Of a stretch of DNA of 64,000 bases, positions 43,490 through 56,543 are shown piece after piece. The translations under genes and the position numbers were made by a program. Numbering within the stretch: position 1 is the first letter of the stretch; every line of letters starts with the position of its first letter. The notes beneath the pieces are model-generated. The model worked only from the letters and a program-made list of their open reading frames with translations. It was not told where the DNA came from and ran no database searches. The stretch comes from Gentiana macrophylla (Eukaryota > Streptophyta > Magnoliopsida > Gentianales > Gentianaceae): the NCBI GenBank assembly GCA_026214975.1, contig CM047805.1, positions 110,417,845 through 110,481,844 on the forward strand, written 5' to 3'.

Positions 43490-44510
43490 TGTCAACATTA
43501 TCTCGATGTTTCATCTTCTTCATGAGACTCACAATGCCTCAAAGATCGGGATAATCGAACACTCTTCTTTACAAATCATAAACTTGATGGTAACAATTAC
43601 TTGCTATGGTCAAGGTCTATGAAAATGTATATCTCCGGCCAGGGCAAGATGGGATATCATGCGGTTTCAAACTCCGCCTCACTGGCCCGACCCCAAGTTT
43701 GAAGCATGGGACACAGAAAATAACCAAGTCATGACCATCCTCACGAGGTCTATGACAAAAGAGATCGCTGAGAACTTCATGATGTATGACATCGCTAAGG
43801 AAATGCAGGACAACGCCAGAGACCTTTACTCAAAAAGGACAATACATCTCAAGTCTATGAACTCAAGCTCAGATTCAAAATTGCGACAAGGGGATATGTC
43901 TCAGTAACTCAATACTTTAATCAACTATCTAAGGCATGGCAACACCTAGATATGTTGGAAACTCACCCTGGAATGATGTTAAAGATGTCGCACTTTTAAA
44001 GACATTATCGAGAAAAAGAGAGTATTCAAATTCCTTCATCGGATCGAATCCTACTCTGATGATGTCGAGGTAGAATTCTTGCTACTAAACCTCTCCCAAA
44101 TCTCAAATCTATGTTTGCTGAGGTCAAACATGAGGAAAGCGAGGAGAAAAGTGATGTTGTCTTTGAACCCCCTGCCGACAACCCTCTTCAAAGTGCCACC
44201 TGGCCGATCGTCGGGAACCTCTTTGAGGCTAATGAGGCTTACTGCGAAGCTTCTTTGATAAAATCGGGAAGCCGTTCGTGACCACTGCAAACACACTAAT
44301 CACACCAAGGACACTTGATGGAAGCTACATGGCAAGCCTAACTCCTCCAAGACCTCCAGACCTGCCAAGGAAAGTCAGGGCAGACACATAAGTGAGGAAG
44401 AAGATGACAACAAAGTTGAATGCTCACTTTGTCGCATTCAAAGCCTTCCTAACTCAACAAAGGGAGGTAGTCACTCTCTGACATAGCCTCTCATGCCAAG
44501 ACATGTAAAT
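43490..44510 (+). pseudogene. Copia gag, frameshifted
   Basis: Capsid-type sequence: LDGNNYLLWSRSMKMYISG near 43585-43640, then EAWDTENNQVMTILTRSMTK and MYDIAKEMQDNARDLYSKR in another frame at 43690-43840, then KLRFKIATRGYVSVTQYFNQLSKAWQHLDML to about 43950. The frame moves several times in short distances. Confidence 0.8.
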
Positions 44511-44519
44511 TCTACTCAT

Positions 44520-45840
44520 CTATTAGTAATGAAACCTGGATTGTTGACTCTGGAGCCTCATCCCATATGACTGGTAATAAAAATCTCATTACTCAACTTA
44601 AGCCATGTCCCCAAATTCACAATATTAAGACTGGCACGATGGATCTATCTCTAGTGCAAAAGGTTTTGGTCGGTGCAACTTACTAATAAGATATGCTGCA
44701 GAATGTCCTATTTGTTCCAAAATTAGATTGCAATCTCATATCTCACAAGAAACTTACTAAAGATTTGAACTGGATCGTTGTTTTTAATGAGAATCGGTGC
44801 ACATTCCAGATCATTCCTCAAAGATGTTGATTGGGACCACTAAACCTTGCTCAGTCTGTTTGTGGTCAACCTGCTGAAGACAGTAAGATCAAGACCGAAT
44901 CGCCTCAAGACATGCACTCAAAACCTAGACAATATCATGTTATGGCATTATAGACTAGGACATCCCGCTTTTAGTTATTTAAAGTCTATAGATCCTGAAT
45001 TGTTTAAAGGTTGTAATTTGAATGATCTTCAATGTGATATTTGTCAGGTTGCTAAACTCACCAAATCTGTGTATGCAAAATTACCTTACTTACCATCCAC
45101 ACCATTCACCTTAATTCACAAAGGACGTATGGGGACCCTCAAGAGTAAAAAGCATAACAGAAAGAGGTGGTTTGTTACCTTCATGATGACCACACCGAAC
45201 CACTTGGTTATTTTTAATGAAGGATAAGTCCGGTTGGACCCATCTTTCAAGAATTTTACAACATGGTCTCCACTCGCTTGACACTAAGATCAAAATCTTG
45301 AAGACCGACAATGCTCTTGAATATTATGAGTCTCATCTCGTTAATTTCTTGATGGATAAAGGGATTGTCCATATCAAGTAGTTGTGTTGAAACCCCTCAA
45401 AGAAATGGGGGTTCTTGAGAGAAAGAACAGCATCCGCTTGAAATGGCTAGGTCTATTATGTTTACCACAAATGTTCCAAAATATATGTGGGGTGAAGCCA
45501 TATTGACTTCCACATACTTAATCAACAGACTTCCCAAAGAGGGTACTAGGCTTCAAAACTCCTATCAAAACCCTACTGACACACACTCCTCGCCCCATCT
45601 TATTTCCCGCTTACCTCCAAAATCTTTGGTTGTACTGTGTTTGTCTATATCCATGCCCAACACAGAAGCAAACTTGATCCCAAAGCTCACAAGTGCATTT
45701 TCCTAGGATATGCAAAGGACAGAAAGGTTACAAGTGCTACTCTCCTTCGAAAGAGATTTTACAATTCTATGGATGTAAAATTTTTTGAAAGGACTCCTAC
45801 TACAAACAAGTCCACTTTGGCGATCACAGATGGAAACTGA
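44520..45840 (+). pseudogene. Copia protease, pre-integrase and integrase, frameshifted
   Basis: ETWIVDSGASSHMTGNKNLI (protease DSGA) at about 44528-44590; pre-integrase LWHYRLGHPAFSYLKSI and CDICQVAKLTKSVY (H..C..C zinc site) at 44935-45080; integrase pieces to 45500 including MWGEAILTSTYLINRLP, then [20 protein letters not shown] at 45645-45710. Stops and shifts in between. Confidence 0.85.
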
Positions 45841-46169
45841 TAGAAATTGACCTAAACCCTTCCTTCAAAAACTCTTAACCCGGCAACCCATCGATCCTCA
45901 CAGATCGAACCCCAAGACCTCATCGACTCACAAAGACCCTCATCGATCCTCAAAGAACCAACCGACTCGAGCCTGCGATCCCGAGCCCACGACACTCGGC
46001 AATCTGCAGATCCTCGGCAGCTTCATCGACATTGATGATGGACCTATTGCTCTAAGGAAAGGAAAAGATCATGCACCGATCATTCTATTCATACTTATTT
46101 ATCTTATGATCGGTTGTCTCTGTCTTTGCCATGTTTACACAGACTCTGGACTCTCACTCTATCCCTAGA

Positions 46170-47640
46170 AATATTCAGAGGCCCTTCAAAATGATAAGTG
46201 GAAGGCTGCCGTTAAAACTGAGATGACTGCTCTCCTGGATAATCATACTTGGGACCTCACAACTCTTCCCAAAGGCAAGAAGACAGTTAGCTGCAGATGG
46301 TTATTCACTATCAAATACAATGCTGATGGTACAATTGACAAGTACAAAGCCAGATTGGTAGCAAGGGGATTCACTCAAACTTATGGTATTGACTATAAGG
46401 AAACTTTTGCACCAGTGGCAAAACTCAACACGGTCAGGGTTCTGATCTCTCTAGTTGTCCAACTGGATCGGCCTCTACACCAATTGGATATCAAAATGCT
46501 TTTCTCAATGGTGATCTCACCGAGGAAGTCTATATGAATGTACCTCCTGGTTTTGTCAATCCCCACACTCGGGGCAAGGTATGCAAACTCAGGAAATCTC
46601 TATATGGCTGAAGCAATCCCAAGAGCCTGGTTTGGAAAACTCACTCACCGTGGTTAAAGCCTGCTGGATATCATCAATGCAACTCGATCACACCATGTTT
46701 GTCAAGACAACCAACCGAGGAGGTCAATTCTAATTGTATATGTGGATGATATCATCCTTCTCGGGAAGACTCTCACCGAGATCCGAACTTGAAGACTCTA
46801 CTTGGCAAAGGTGTTCCAAGTTAAAGATCCGGGCTACCTCAAGTACTTTCTTGGTATGGAAGTAGCTAGAAACACCAAAGGCATTTCCAGGGCTCCCAAA
46901 GGAAGTATGTCCTGGACCTCATCAAGGAAACTGCATCTTTGGGATGCAAACCTCTTCAGATCTCCGTGAGACCCCAGTCATACCCTCTTCGCATGGTGAC
47001 ATTGCTTTGTCGAGAAAGAACAATATCAAAGGCTTGTAGGCAAACTCATATACCTTTCTCACACAAGACCTGATATTGCATATGGGGTCGATCCAGTCAA
47101 TCAATTCATGCATTGCCCTCTTGAGCAACATTGGGATGCAGTGAATAGGATACTAAGGTATTTAAAATCCACTCTGGCCAAGGCCTCGCACTTCACCAAG
47201 TCTACCGATAGATCAATCAAGTCTACACCGATGTTTGATTGGGCTGGATGTCACATTGACAGAGGTCTACCACAGGCTATTGCTCATATATATGGGGAAC
47301 CTGGTTACTTGGAGGAGCAAGAAACAACCTCATCGTGTCAAGAAGCGATCTTGAAAAGTCAAACTAAGGGCACTTGTACTTGGCATTTGTGAAGCTCTAT
47401 GGCTAAAAAGTGTACTGATCGAACTTCAAAAATCAGATCGAAGAACCTATCACACTCTGTTGTGATAATAATTCACCTTATGCATGGCGTGAAGATCCAC
47501 CCATCATGATAAAACCAAGCATGTGGACATTGTGAGACACTTTCGAAGGAGAAGATTGATGCCAAGATTATTCAACTCCAAAGATGTTCCTCAAAGGATC
47601 GAATCTTCGATATACTTACCAAGGCTATTCCACCTCTTAT
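46170..47640 (+). pseudogene. Copia reverse transcriptase and RNase H, frameshifted
   Basis: RVT_2 begins WKAAVKTEMTALLDNHTWDL and continues CRWLFTIKYNADGTIDKYKA and [20 protein letters not shown]. It then shifts at an A run (46493-46496) inside the [11 protein letters not shown] motif, and again at 46609-46620 inside the LYGLKQSPRAWF motif. YVDDIILLGKT (intact YVDD catalytic motif) is at about 46737-46770 and YLKYFLGMEVARN near 46838-46875. RNase H remains lie at 47040-47640. Confidence 0.88.
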
Positions 47641-47700
47641 GTTCAAAGAGACTAAGTAGCAAACTTGGTCGCATCAACATATACAAACCAGTTTGAGGGG

Positions 47701-48086
47701 TGTGGAAATATTACTCAGAAATATTACTCAAATAGACTCGATCTGCTTTGAGGCTTCAACAGTGCTCAATGAGATTGCCGAGCCTTAGAATTTCGTGCAT
47801 AATATTGTGTACACCTTATTTAATTGTAAATTAATTGTAAAAGACATATTAATTGTGAGTCATATAAACAATTAATATGTCAAACTCTAGTTTACTTTAT
47901 GTCATAGACATAACTTTTACTTTTTACTTTTGCATGCTTGCCGCCCACATCTACATACTCAAGTGGCGCCCAAGCTAGCTAGCTAGTCTCTCTATCTCAA
48001 TTGTATCTATTTATACATCTTTTTACTCAATGAATAAACTAAGTTGAAGTTTACTCTTGTGTTAACACATTCTCAAACTCTCTTCA
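47701..48086 (+). repeat. 3' LTR of the nested Copia
   Basis: 386 bases, directly after the polypurine tract; followed by the GATTA duplication. Confidence 0.92.
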
Positions 48087-48091
48087 GATTA

Positions 48092-51047
48092 GGAATCCTT
48101 AGAACGTGGTTAAGTTTCACTAGGACCAAGTGAAAAGTATCCTTAGGCGAAAGTTAGGTTCAGTTTTAAGCTCACATCTCTTATGTGATCCTCTTAAGGT
48201 TGGTTCCTTTAGAGAACCCTTAATAGGATCCCTCTTTCCTTTTGGAATCTTCGAATCTGTCTCTAATGTTCTTTCTTTTTGAGGTTTTAATTCCTTCGTA
48301 ATGCTACATTAGGTTCAAATCACTTCCTTGTAACTTGGTGTTATGCAAAACGAGTAAACGATTTTGTTCACGTTTCTACATGTCATGTTATATCATTTTT
48401 TTTGTTCCAATAATTTTGTAAATTTTCAGCCACTTAGAAAGTTGTCTTATCTACAATTTCTCTCTTTACATCAATTTAGTTTTCAATATGGATTGTTCAC
48501 AAATTATTTAACAAGGAGGGTACTCTGTTCGAAAAATTCTCGCAATGGTACTCTTACTTATCATTCTGCTTTTTGAATAGGCTAAACACCTCCAAATGAC
48601 TTGGACTTTTTGATATGTTGTAGAAAACTTGGAACCAAGTGCAAATTCGTTATTGTCTGAGCACAATCTGCAACACACGACAGTTGATGAAGTCCTGAAT
48701 TTTTTTTGACAGCTTATAGCAGTAGATGAAAAGAATTATTTTGACCGACCTATGGCTTCCCAAATTTTTTGATTTTTGAGCATCATATGTAAAACTTATA
48801 TACTCACAGATTTTCTCTTTGCCTCTTGTTCAAAATTAGTTCAGTTTGTTTTGTGCAAATCGATTATTTCATGGCTTATGTATGCGCCTGAATTTCTCAA
48901 AACCATTAAGTCCTCTGGTCAAGAGAGGATAGATGTCTTTCTTACACCCTGTAAGTTATGGTGTAGTAGGTTATAGGAGATGAGAATACTTTGATTTATC
49001 TGATTCTTAAGCTAGTTGTTACCCAAGATAAAAAGTTTGGTAGGTAGAGACTAGGTGTTGTCGTTATAGTGCTCCTCAATGGCAAGAAACGATTGCGTGG
49101 TGATTTTCCAATCTTATGTCTTCATCAATAAGGTTCTCTTTTATAATCATCTAGTTTCCTACTTGGTTATCCCGATTTCAAATGTTTCCCCATCCATACT
49201 AATTGTAACCCATGTTCTAGTTAAATCCTCTATTTGAAACTTCTGAAACTCGGTAAAAGTCCCTTATTACGAAGTTTTGTTTTCCAAGTGTGTACATTCT
49301 TTGATGTGACTTATTTTTTTAAAGATGTTTTCATCGTGTCAAATGCTTGATTTAAGGAAAATGAGTTTCTCATCCTTCGAACTATTTGAACTAACAATTG
49401 CATATCCTTCCAACTATATCATGTTTAGCTATTTTAGCAACACACTTTTGCATCCTCGTGATTACCCTCAATTCATTCCCTACAAGATGTTTTAGTACAT
49501 ACAGCTTTTTGTTTAAAGACTCGACTCAACAAATTCTCCGCTTTCTCTTTTCGCTATCGCTTGTTTATGTTTACCAAAATTCTTGGCCTTTCTTTGCTCG
49601 AGAGGGGTTCCACACGAACTCCATATGCAAATTTTATCCTTTCCAAGTACTTCTTACTCATTTCAATTATCAGTGTTAAAGGTTTCTTTCTTTAGCACAT
49701 AATTTTAATCGTCCTCATGGTTGACTTTATTCAACACTGGTGAATGTTTTTTGTTCCCATGTTTTCCTTTAACATAAACCTATATTTCCCCTGCTCTGAA
49801 AATTCTGAAATTTTCTCATCAATGTAGATTATTGTCTTATCTACAATCTATCTTTTTACATTGATTCGATAATCTTTATGGATTGTTCAGAAAATCCATG
49901 TTATTGCCGGACACTCTGTCCAGAAAATCTGCAACAGCACCTTCACTTCTTCTTCTGTTTTGAACAGGTTAAGCATCTTCAAATGTCCTGAATTTTTGAT
50001 ATGTTGCAGATAGAAATTTTATCTACAACTTTTATTTTGGAATAAAGTTCAAATTCCTTTTTGTTTGATAATAATCTGCAATTCAAATCAGTGTTTATTA
50101 ATCAGAAAATTCTGACAGCTTGTGTAATCGGCAAAAATAATTGTTTTTGACCGACTCCCTCTCATACAAAATTTTTAATATTTTTATATCATCTAGGAAA
50201 CTCCAGTATCTATATCTTTTCTATTTGGATTGTGCTCAAATTCCTTTTTGTTTGGGTTGTACAAATTGATAATGCCAGATCCAGAGTAAATATCGTACAC
50301 AGCCACCTAAAAGGAATCCTCACCTCTTTGACTGAGGTTTGGGCTAAATGTGTAGCAAGTTACGGGTGTTATGTCTTAGAAGGTTTCCGAAGCGATCTTT
50401 CCCTAGGATATGTCTCATGGTAGAATGTTTGTAAAGTTAACATTGTTGTTTCTTTTGCAGTTATAAACAAGAACCAATATACTATCCTCCAGCATGCCAT
50501 GTTTGATTTTCAGACCCTTTTCATGCCCTTTTGTATTTATACATTTTCTGGTAATTTATTTCTCATGTAATCCCTCACTTGAGATCTTTAAGCTCAACAA
50601 ATCCTCTTCACTTGTTGTTATGAATTACCTAAGAAATATATCTCCATAAGCATTTCTTTTGAACAAATCCATGCTTCCTTATATGCCAAATCAAGCAACG
50701 AGTTCCCTCTAACTCTGCATTGTTGCAACCCCATTCTTCTTTTCAAGTACAAATTTGACTGAACTTTTTAATGTCAGAATATTCTTTTTACTTGTGTTTA
50801 TTCTGAGCTTCCCTCCTGAGGGTAGTGTTGATTTTGCAATCTTTCCATCTAATGCTACTTGTTCTTTCAAGGTATGCATCTCATCTTCTTACCAGTTGGA
50901 TCTTTAATCCTACCTTGACATCCATCTTCAGTTACATATCTTTAACCTTCTAGCAATTTATGCTAAACCATTTTCAAGCAAAAGGTAGTCTTTGCCAAGG
51001 TGTCTTCTGAACCTATTAAGCCATTCAACTTTTGAATTCCTAAACTT
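48092..51047 (+). other. Gypsy interior, noncoding, with an internal duplication
   Basis: No gag or pol. Two diverged direct copies about 1.4 kb apart: about 48430-48700 and 49825-50100. They share TTGTCTTATCTACAAT, ATGGATTGTTCA, ACTCTGT(T/CC), GAATAGGCTAA/GAACAGGTTAA and TTTTTGATATGTTG. Function unknown; possibly spacer of a large non-autonomous derivative. Confidence 0.65.
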
Positions 51048-51052
51048 CTGAT

Positions 51053-52060
51053 TGTTGGAAATATTTACGTCGATTCGTTTTGAATTCTGATGAACAATCA
51101 AATTGAATAAACAGGAAAAACAAAACACATGAATCAAACAAACACAATTTTATTCATGATCCAAATCATCGCATATCAATTAAATGAAATTGACAAAAGC
51201 ATAAGTAAAACGAAAACTTATTCAGATCGAGGCGAGTTAAGAACTCTGTCCTTAAGACATAATGCCCCGATTATGTGCACAGGGTGTATGGCATATGTCT
51301 CCCAAGATACAACAATCTACCTTTCCGGATTCTTGCACTTGAATGAGGACAGAATCGATTTAACCGATAAGATCTTGTTATCTTGATTTAATGAATGCCG
51401 AAAACTTTTGTGCAAATTTTCGTATATAGTAGGGAGAATTCGTGTGTATTTTTCATTCAAAGAATGAGGAATATATAGGCAGAGTATGAGGCAATGAACA
51501 ACAATATCTGTTCAGAATTTTCGCAGCAAAAGAGTTGCAACTGTTGAAAATATTCAATTGGAAGCAAAAAAGTTGCAACTGTTGGAATATTCGGTTGGAT
51601 TTCTGAACAGATGCATCACATGGCCGAACTGATGCCTATTTTCCTGTTGCGTTTATTCAGAATTTAATTCTGAGCTGGTCCAAAAATTTAATATTGAGCC
51701 AAGCCGAGTCCGAGCCCGAGCCCGAACCGAGCTGAGCCGGCCGGACGGCTGCGGCGGCGCGCGCGCATGAACCAACAAGCATCTAAGTCCTCCCTCCTTC
51801 ACAAAATTCTCTTGCCCCTCGGGGCTTACCTCTAAGTGCCACACTATTTCTTAAGTAGTGATTCCACTTGAGTCTCTTTACCTGTGTGGGACAATGAATA
51901 CAACATTCATTAACACTCCCACATATTTTACTCTACCTTTAGGCATTGATTTCTCATTCACCTGATATCGGAATTGAGTGATTCAAAAGCCTAAAATCAA
52001 CTACTAACTTAGTAGTTTCCAAAACTGTTTTTAGCTTCCAGTAATTCATACCGTAACCCA
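51053..52060 (-). repeat. 3' LTR of the gag-only element
   Basis: Closely similar to 56544-57504. The right-hand ACA of the terminus seems lost at its junction with the interior (CCGTAACCCATTCGG). Confidence 0.85.
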
Positions 52061-53540
52061 TTCGGAATCGAGCTACAAGTGGACTGTTCACCACATGTAC
52101 AAAATCTCATAGATAACTAAAAACTCCAACAATACCCCACATGAATGAAAAACAATGCATATGCTATGCTGACTCAGTTGAGATAACAAACGAAGATCTA
52201 TTGCATCGGGCGAGGTGGTTTGCTGCCTTGAACCTTCCTTAGTAGAATACCATTGGACATACTCGGCTAAGCAGTGAACTAGGTCTTGAACTGCTCAGGC
52301 TTTGGTGCATGCCTAGACAATGATATCAACACAACAGACCCTCTGACCGTCTCTAAGTTCTCATGGTTGCGTCTATTTTGGCCCTGGAACACCTTGGTTT
52401 CAGAAAGTGTGTTAGAGAATTCAGCCTCAAAATTCTCATAAAAGCGGCCCCACTTCCACTTACATAGGTGACCTCCCATAAAGAGTACTCTGTAATACCC
52501 TACTTGGCTTTACCATGATATAGGAATCATTAAAAGCTTTTTAGCCTAACCTATCAATCACAGACAACACTTTTATTTTAACAGAATGGGTAAGTGCTAA
52601 CTGTCCCTCTTTAACTTAGTTGTCCCTTTTGAACCATGATCTTGGGATCTTCAGTCAGCATGGTTGGGTTGCCATTATAAGGGCGTCATACGTAGGCTAT
52701 CCTATTCTGTTTGTCAGAATTGACACTTGATCTCTAGCTAAACTTTTGTTTAAACGGATCCGTAAGATTCTCCTTCGACTTTATAAAATCGAGGAAATCA
52801 ACCATTAGAGATCATTATTCAATGGTATTGTGTCTACGACGTATGAATCGTAACCTACCATTGTTTGCTATATATTATGTGTGTATTCTAAAACTTATTG
52901 ATTAATTCATCTAATAACAGTGATAGACTATTACGTCACACAAAATATTATTCCAAGGAATTTGAAATGAATCACATTCCATTGTATGTCTTTCTTTCGT
53001 TGTTTGATTTATTTAGGTAAATTCTCTTTACCAATGCAACCCCACATATCCAAGAATATGATAAAGTTTTAGTCAAGAAGACATTCTTCGTCCCCCACAG
53101 CTTTCGTTAAAGCTTAAGTTAATCATCATTCATATAATTTGGTACCGAAACAAGATTCATTGAACCTTGAACTACACTTTCCACCTTGATTGCCACGAAC
53201 CGATTAATGAACTTATAATTTCGATTGAAGCGTACATCATACACATAATCAACTTTATCTCTATATCTTGAAATGTATATCAAATTACCGAAAGAAACAG
53301 CTATAATTGACATGAATATAACAATAACATATATATATATATATATATATATATTCATAATCGCAACTTTGTTAAACTACCAAATACAAAGTTTAAGGTG
53401 TGTTTCAACACCAACATACAAATTTACATTATACAACTACTATACACATATAATAAATTATAATTTAATTTGTTTATTACATACCACAAATTTGAGTTAA
53501 ATTCAACAACTTCAAGTTCATTCAACAAATTCTTGAAATC
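52061..53540 (-). other. Interior of the gag-only element, no pol
   Basis: 1.5 kb where pol would be expected downstream of gag. Frames are short with no Copia pol motif. Includes an (AT)n microsatellite at about 53327-53352. Confidence 0.6.
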
Positions 53541-55366
53541 TCAAGCGGATAGATTCAACCCATCCATAGTCTCTGTGACTATTTCCGCCACATTTGCTCG
53601 TTCAACATTCCGAGGATTACGACATTCATTAGCGCGGTGTCCTTTATTCCCGCAATTATAGCAAGTACCATTGAATTGCTTGCCCTCTTGGTTGCCTTTA
53701 GAACTTGAAGCACCCTTTGAATTGAACTTTCGCTTCTTGCCTTTGTTTGCATTCGAATTGGATTCCACCATATGTGCCTTGGAATATCCAATGTGCCCTC
53801 CTTTGTCAAGTTGACGGTTGTTCTCTTCAACCCGCAACTTTACCACTAACTTATTCATTGTTATCTCTTTATTCTTATGCTTTAGATAATTCTTGAAATC
53901 TTTCCACGACGGTGGAAGTTTCCCAATTATAGCAGCCACTTGGAAAAGTTCATTGAAAATTATACCTTCTTCGTGACATTCCGAGATAATCACTTGTAAC
54001 TCTTCCATTTGACTAACCACCGTTTTGGATTCTTCCATCTTGTACTCCATAAACCTATCCACAATGTACTTCCGTTTTCCAAAGATCTTCATGCTTGTAC
54101 TTAATCTCAAGTGCTTGACATAATTCTTTTGCACTTTTGCACATACTATATATACGGTGTATAAAGTATTTTCAAGACAGATTCAAAATGTAATTCATGC
54201 ATAGGAAATCGAGAATGTTTCAAGCATCTAATGCCGTTCTGAAGCTTTGTGATTTTCTCCTCTTCTATCACAGAGGAGGGTCATCGATTAGCTAACGAGC
54301 CAGGCTCAATGTTGTTAAGTAAAATAGCATTTTCTGATGCCATCTCTTAAAGTTCTGTCCGTTGAACTTTTCCGGTTTCTCATGGTGTGAGGAGGCACCT
54401 CCTCAGGGCCGGCCCTATGCTAAGGCCGGCGAGACCCGGGTCTTAAGCCCAATTCTATCGGGGGCCCAACGGTACATGTTTCGCTAAAAGAAAAAAAAAT
54501 TCGTGTAGATTTAATCCGATTCAACCTAATATAATATGTTAATTTTCTTTTTTGATAAAGGCCCAAATTTTTTTTTACTCTAATTGATAAATACCCCAAT
54601 AAAAAAATTTACTTGACCAAAAAAAAATAGATATATACAAACAAGTTTTATTATTTTTTTGCATTTACGGATGTTAAAAACGCGATAAGTGTTGGAAAAA
54701 TGTAGTACTTAGGATTTGACAGAGAATTAGAAACTCCAAGGCACGTTAATAATGTTGTCTTTTAAGAGATGTTTTGTCCCACACGATTTGTCACTAAGGG
54801 ATCAAATGAAAATCTCTTTCAGGATACAATGGGGTGTTTGATTCAAACAGTGACTTGTTTGAATCAAACCCGAGAATACTCAAAGTTTTTCTAATGATGT
54901 TGTCAAATTTATGGATTTTCGTCTTCATACTTATGCCTTTTATAGGTTGCAAGTACCCCATAAACGAATGGATGTACTCCTTGCACGAAAGGGTAGGGTT
55001 GTCACTGTTCACCGGATGAAAGCATGCAACCCTTACACGAAAGGGTAAGTACATATCAGTTCGAAAATGCGTGTATCTGAAAATGCATATCCCTTCATGA
55101 ACTGATGCATGCATTGGTTCAGGTCGAACCCCGTTTCGTTGCGATAACATTAATTCGTACGGCAACTCGTATGCAAACGATAACCAAAATATTTATTTAT
55201 GAAAAAATATCTAACAATAAGTATGTTTTAAAAAAAAATTCAACTAAAAGGCCCAATTCGGGGACTTGGTCTTAGGCCCAATAAAAGCGAGGGCCGGCCC
55301 TGCACCTCCTTGTATCGTGGCACGGGGCAATGCAAAGGCATTCACATCTTCAGATGTACCTTCCAT
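53541..55366 (-). pseudogene. Copia-type gag with CCHC zinc knuckle, split by a hAT insertion
   Basis: Begins at 55366 with MEGTSEDVNAFALPRATIQGG, is interrupted by the hAT at 54404-55302, and resumes with HEKPEKFNGQNFKRWHQKML and FYLTTLSLAR. It is shifted until 54134, then open to 53541: KRKYIVDRFMEYKMEESKTV, IIGKLPPSWKDFKNYLKH, a basic region, and the knuckle CYNCGNKGHRANEC. It would encode the capsid/nucleocapsid for particle assembly. Without pol it could only move using another element's enzymes, and the insertion now abolishes it. Confidence 0.85.
54404..55302 (+). mobile_element. Non-autonomous hAT-family element, 899 bp, with perfect 8-bp target duplication
   Basis: Termini CAGGGCCGGCCCT (54404-54416) and AGGGCCGGCCCTG (55290-55302) are inverted repeats, and each is itself nearly palindromic. 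Both flanks are CACCTCCT (54396-54403 and 55303-55310), an exact 8-base duplication as made by hAT transposases. No transposase: the interior frames are short. Other copies: 24512-25390 (reversed) and 7377-7625 (5' fragment). It sits inside the gag gene of the gag-only retroelement. Confidence 0.9.
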
Positions 55367-56543
55367 TTCTATTTTACACAGAAGATCAACACTCAAAATT
55401 AACACAAAAAAAATCTGCACTTTTTTCACAATGGTTTTCCCAATTTTAAAACAATCAGGAGCACTTTAACAAAAAAAGTAAAAACACAATTTTATAGTAT
55501 ACTACCAAACGAACAACTTTAGACTTTTGTGTTTTCATAAACGAGCGAGTAATTACAAAGATATATGGCCTACAACCAAGGTATGCAGTTTTTCCAATTT
55601 TCTGAAAAAGTCGTGATTCTAAATATATTTTTCGGCACAACAAAATTTCCAACCAAATTTCAGATTTTTGTTACCAATAAACTATACTCACATACTAGTA
55701 AAACCATGTTAACACAAAATTCAAGTTGTTAACATGATTTTTCAAAAGGTATACAAGACAATATTTGCATTTTTACACAAAAACATGCAGTTTTTCTACA
55801 TTCTATGTTTCAGATTTTTAATAGTCGTTTCACATCTCCAGAATTAGTACCAACATAATTTGGAAGATGTTTAAGATCTCACATATCATGTAAAATAAAT
55901 TTACAGAAAGAATCGCACATAAACATGATGTTGTATCATATTTAACAAATAAACATTCGGCTAAACATGAATTTTCTGCTTCAACTTTTGCTAACGTATA
56001 TCCTTACTCTTCTTCAGAAAATTTAAACCAGTACATAGATGAACACGTTTCAGAATGCAAATTCAATGTAAAAATGTTTACCAAACAAATATACATATAC
56101 AAATTGCATAAACATGTTCATAATTCTAACACGTAATCGTTCTAAGCAAGACACAATTTCGGAATCCTTTTACAACAAACTTTCGTTTGAATATGTTGTT
56201 TAATATGTAGAAACTTGCATAATCCAGTTTGCAATTTTTTAAAGTTACAGATTGCAGAAATTGAACCAACCTTCCATATAAGTAGAACTAGAAGCATAAC
56301 ATTCTTTCAACTAAGGAAAGTTTCAAAAAGGAAAAACATTCTTTCACGATTGAATATAAAATCTTTGTTAAGAACAGTTTTTGCAGGCACAATTTTACAA
56401 ATTAACAAGTTTCCAAAATGGTAAGAATCATTAATTCTGAACATTCTAATTCCTAAAAGGAAAGTATGACTTCTTCTATTTATATAACACAGAAACAGAA
56501 TTAAAAATGAACCACAACGGGAAGCACCTTAGTGGCTTAAGAT

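Larger units (their letters stand above)
43058..48086 (+). mobile_element. Complete-length Copia retrotransposon nested in the Gypsy element
   Basis: 5,029 bases with LTRs 43058-43425 and 47701-48086, TG...CA ends, and perfect five-base target duplication GATTA (43053-43057 and 48087-48091). Primer-binding site TGGTATCGGAGCC at 43426-43438, polypurine TTTGAGGGG at 47692-47700. Interior holds gag, protease, integrase, reverse transcriptase and RNase H in Copia order, all with frameshifts. It lies 120 bases inside the Gypsy interior. Confidence 0.93.
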
